Shown here in pieces: positions 61,379-64,000 of a stretch of DNA of 64,000 nucleotides; the first letter of the stretch is position 1; each line of letters starts with the position of its first letter. Both the position numbers and the translations under genes were made by a program. Source of the stretch: Chromobotia macracanthus (Eukaryota; Chordata; Actinopteri; Cypriniformes; Botiidae); assembly GCA_036877525.1 (NCBI GenBank), contig JAZGTH010000008.1, forward strand, positions 3,500,001-3,564,000. The letters are read 5' to 3'. Under the pieces are notes generated by a model. The model made no database searches. It worked only from the letters and a program-made list of their open reading frames with translations, and was not told the DNA's origin.

Positions 61379-64000
61379 ATGACCGTACGAAGAGGTGAAT
61401 GTAATTTTATATCTTGTATCTATTTTTTTTTTTTTAGAAAAACTTGTATATATTTCTTTAATAAAATTGTTTGTCTTATCTCCTTCAGTGAACGTGCTTA
61501 TTCTTGTACTGCTTGCAATTGGCTTTTTAATCATCGTGCATCGAAATCTGCTAAGTCTCAATGATTTTCTGAAGCAGGAAAATTCAGGTACAAGCATCCT
61601 GATGTTGTTGATCTTTTGTAAGGTTTCTGTTTGGAATCTTTAGATGTTTTCTCCATCACCTCCTTGATTTAACTCTATGATAACAGATACAGTGCCCGGG
61701 ATGCTCCTGCCCCTGGAGACTGATTTCCTGTCTGATCATAAGGTCATGAGGACAGGAAAGGAGATTCCAGTGCTCATCACTGCTCCAGAAGAGAGACTGG
61801 GAGCTGCTCTCACTGCAATGAACAGCATCCACCAAAACACCAAAGCCAATGTGGTATTCAACATTGTAACTCTAAATGAGTCTGTTGACCATCTTAGGTA
61901 CATCTAATGTCACATTACAATTTTTTTAAATTGTGTGTTATTACAAATGATCATCAGATGTGTTTATTTCTTGTTCCAGAACGTGGCTGAGTAAGACTGA
62001 TATGAAATATAAAGTAATTGTGTTTGATCCGAAGATCCTTGCAGGGAAGGTTTCTTATGACCCTCAAAAGGTGGAGGCAGTAAAACCGGTAATTACAATT
62101 GCTTCTCTTTAAATCAGACTGCATAGTGTTGTGAATGATGTAGCATTATAAAGATGTTTTTTTTTAAGTTGACCTTTGCCAGATTCTACATGCCAAAGTT
62201 CCTGCCTGATGCAGAGAGGGCAATTTACGTGGATGATGACATAATTGTACAAGGTGATATGAATAGTTTTGTAAATCTCTTTGTTAAAGACCCCATTACA
62301 GTACATATTATGCAAACATAGACATTAGGAACATAATGTGCTGTATTGTTGTCACATGACCTCGTGTTGTTTTTATTTGAAAGAGTGATGTCAAATTGTC
62401 AAATTTTGTGAAATGTCTTTTCTTCTTAGTCAAGAATAAGCTACAAAAAAGTTACAAATCGTAGCTGATATTTCTTTTGATTCATTCACACGAGAAATGG
62501 AAGGTCAAATTCAGCAGTTTGCATTATGGGATACTGATACTGCCCTTTGGCCATATACTCCACATTTTAACAAATGTGGTAGAACATTCAGAACGTAATG
62601 TTCTGCATATACAGAAATTTTACATAATGTGCACAGTACACAAACTGCAAAAATAGCAATAAAAAGCTATTCAAAACATAGCTCCTGTTGAAGGTGTTTT
62701 AACTGCAAATGGGTAATTGACATGTACTTCCCATCTGTGGATCAGGGGACATTAAGGAGCTTTTTGACACCACCCTTAAGCCGGGACATGCAGCAGCTTT
62801 CTCAGAGGATTGCGATTCTGTGTCCTCCAAGAGTCTCATCAGAGGAGCTGGAAACCAAGTAAGATTCTTCTCTAACCATTTCACCTGACTGCATCTCAAT
62901 CAAAATTCACCATTAAAGACATACACACATCTACATGTTTAACCCTCTGCAGAACAGCTATATTGGCTTTTTGGACTTCAAAAAAGAGGCAATCAAGCAG
63001 CTGGGAATCAAAGCGAGCACCTGCTCCTTCAATCCTGGAGTCATCGTGGCCAATTTAACTGAGTGGAAGCAGCAAAACATCACAAGTCAGCTTGAGTTAT
63101 GGATGGAGCGCAATGCAAAGTGAGTTTCATGCTATATCATGAAACCACAGCTCCCATTTATTACATTATTCTAAAATGACTACATCAGGTTATGCTTTAA
63201 GATTTATTTGGTTAAAAACATAAACAAAAATCAGTTGAGCAAATACATAAATCAGCACTCAAAAGTCTCTTTACCCTAATTTGCAATAGCAAGTTTGTAA
63301 TACTGATTTAGAATTTTGCAGGAAATGTAAATTTTCATGGTTACGTCACTTTCACGTAAAAGATGATCCACTCTATACGGTGTGTCCAGGTGCTGAGAAT
63401 GGTGGAGTGTTTGTATCTTAGAATTTAGCAGTTGCTTAGCTAATGAGAAAATAACTGCAAGTAACTTTTATGTATCAAACATAGATGACAATAGAGAGAC
63501 TAAAGGTATGGGTTGCTGCTTTAAGGACTTGGTAAATGTTTTAACAGACTTTAATAAGCAGCAAAACATACTGATTATGTTGTCATTGTTGGATCGGGGT
63601 TAAAATCCTTTTAATTCAACAGGCCAGTTCAAGGCTGTTTTATGGTTGGTTTAACTGTTCTTTTACTATAGGGATGACCTCTACAGCAAGACTCTGGCAG
63701 ACAGTGTCACAACACCTCCTTTGCTAATTGTCTTCTACAAGCACCACTCAAACATTGATCCCATGTGGCACGTTCGACACCTTGGTATGGAAGTGATGCT
63801 CTAGTCTTTACTAACACATAGAAAACTGTATTATAAGCTATGAGTTCATTATAAAAGTTACCTGAAGCAAAGTATAACAGCCCCATTCAATCATTCAGCA
63901 ACCAATAGGATTTATTGTTTCTTCCAGGGGTGACTGCAGTAGGTAATCGGTATTCGCCTCAGTTTGTGAAAGCTGCTAAACTTCTCCATTGGAATGGACA
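61379..64000 (+). CDS. glt8d1: glt8d1: glycosyltransferase 8 domain-containing protein 1, 3' end outside window
   Basis: Coding exons: 61379-61394, 61489-61587, 61687-61897, 61980-62088, 62169-62253, 62746-62858, 62953-63119, 63672-63784 and 63928 onwards (cut by the window end). About 328 codons are visible of about 370 in the family. The protein starts MTVRRVNVL; residues 6-22 are a single membrane anchor (VNVLILVLLAIGFLIIV), giving a type II Golgi/ER topology. The GT8 domain follows: IPVLITAPEERLGAALTA, then PLTFARFYMPKFLPDAERAI and the metal/nucleotide-sugar DXD site YVDDDIIVQGD (D167-D169). Next come HAAAFSEDCDS, IRGAGNQNSYIGFLDFKKEA and CSFNPGVIVANLTEWKQQNI. The last visible block is NRYSPQFVKAAKLLHWNG. 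Donor and substrate of GLT8D1 are not firmly known. All visible junctions are GT-AG with frame kept, and no lesions are seen. The first coding exon contributes only 16 nt and is preceded by 5'UTR from acceptor 61348. Confidence 0.95.
62254..62745 (+). other. glt8d1 intron after the DXD exon
   Basis: A 492-bp AT-rich intron; nothing else recognised. The next long intron, 63120-63671 (552 bp), is likewise empty. Confidence 0.65.

Noticed and set aside
1..64000. CRISPR arrays, operons, bacterial insertion sequences, rRNA genes
   Set aside because: The DNA is clearly vertebrate. The direct repeats seen are microsatellites, a minisatellite-like motif and SINE/DNA-transposon copies, not regularly spaced CRISPR units.

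Overview
The window is nuclear DNA of a bony fish. Coding sequence is split into short exons with GT-AG introns, intergenic and intronic DNA is AT-rich, (AT)n and (GT)n microsatellites are long, and there are several tRNA-derived SINE copies. Some of these carry the tail typical of fish SINEs (GTAAGTCGCTTTGGATAAAA type). Palindromic non-autonomous DNA transposons and a Tc1-like transposase relic are also present. A cypriniform is likely from the repeat style, but that is inference; no species can be named from the sequence alone.

Layout. (1) 1091-10659, + strand: ccdc3, a secreted coiled-coil protein, complete in three coding exons (279 aa). (2) 10660-26508: a gene-poor interval between two convergent genes, holding microsatellites, SINEs and a large palindromic MITE. 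(3) 26509-45466, - strand: a calcium/calmodulin-dependent protein kinase I gene, complete in ten coding exons (353 aa). Its 5' non-coding exon probably lies near 51.2 kb in a CpG-rich promoter. Its introns contain a Tc1-like relic between 23-bp inverted repeats, the 3' end of a probable LINE, and an unexplained exon-like segment on the + strand at 45978-46052. (4) 52935-59001, + strand: nek4, recognisable exon by exon but broken. The exon carrying the end of the activation segment is missing, the HRD motif reads HQD, and there are at least five frame breaks, so it is called a pseudogene. (5) 59599-60580, - strand: spcs1, signal peptidase complex subunit 1, complete in four exons (102 aa). (6) 61379 to the window end, + strand: glt8d1, a type II membrane glycosyltransferase-8 family protein. 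Eight complete coding exons and the start of a ninth are visible; the 3' end lies outside the window.

nek4, spcs1 and glt8d1 are neighbours in human 3p21.1, so this is an old conserved block. ccdc3 beside a CaMKI gene mirrors the human CCDC3-CAMK1D pair, yet the tail of this kinase resembles CAMK1 (alpha) rather than CAMK1D. That suggests the two-gene block was duplicated in early vertebrates. The genes share no pathway; what links them is synteny. The most notable observation is the decay of nek4 between intact neighbours.
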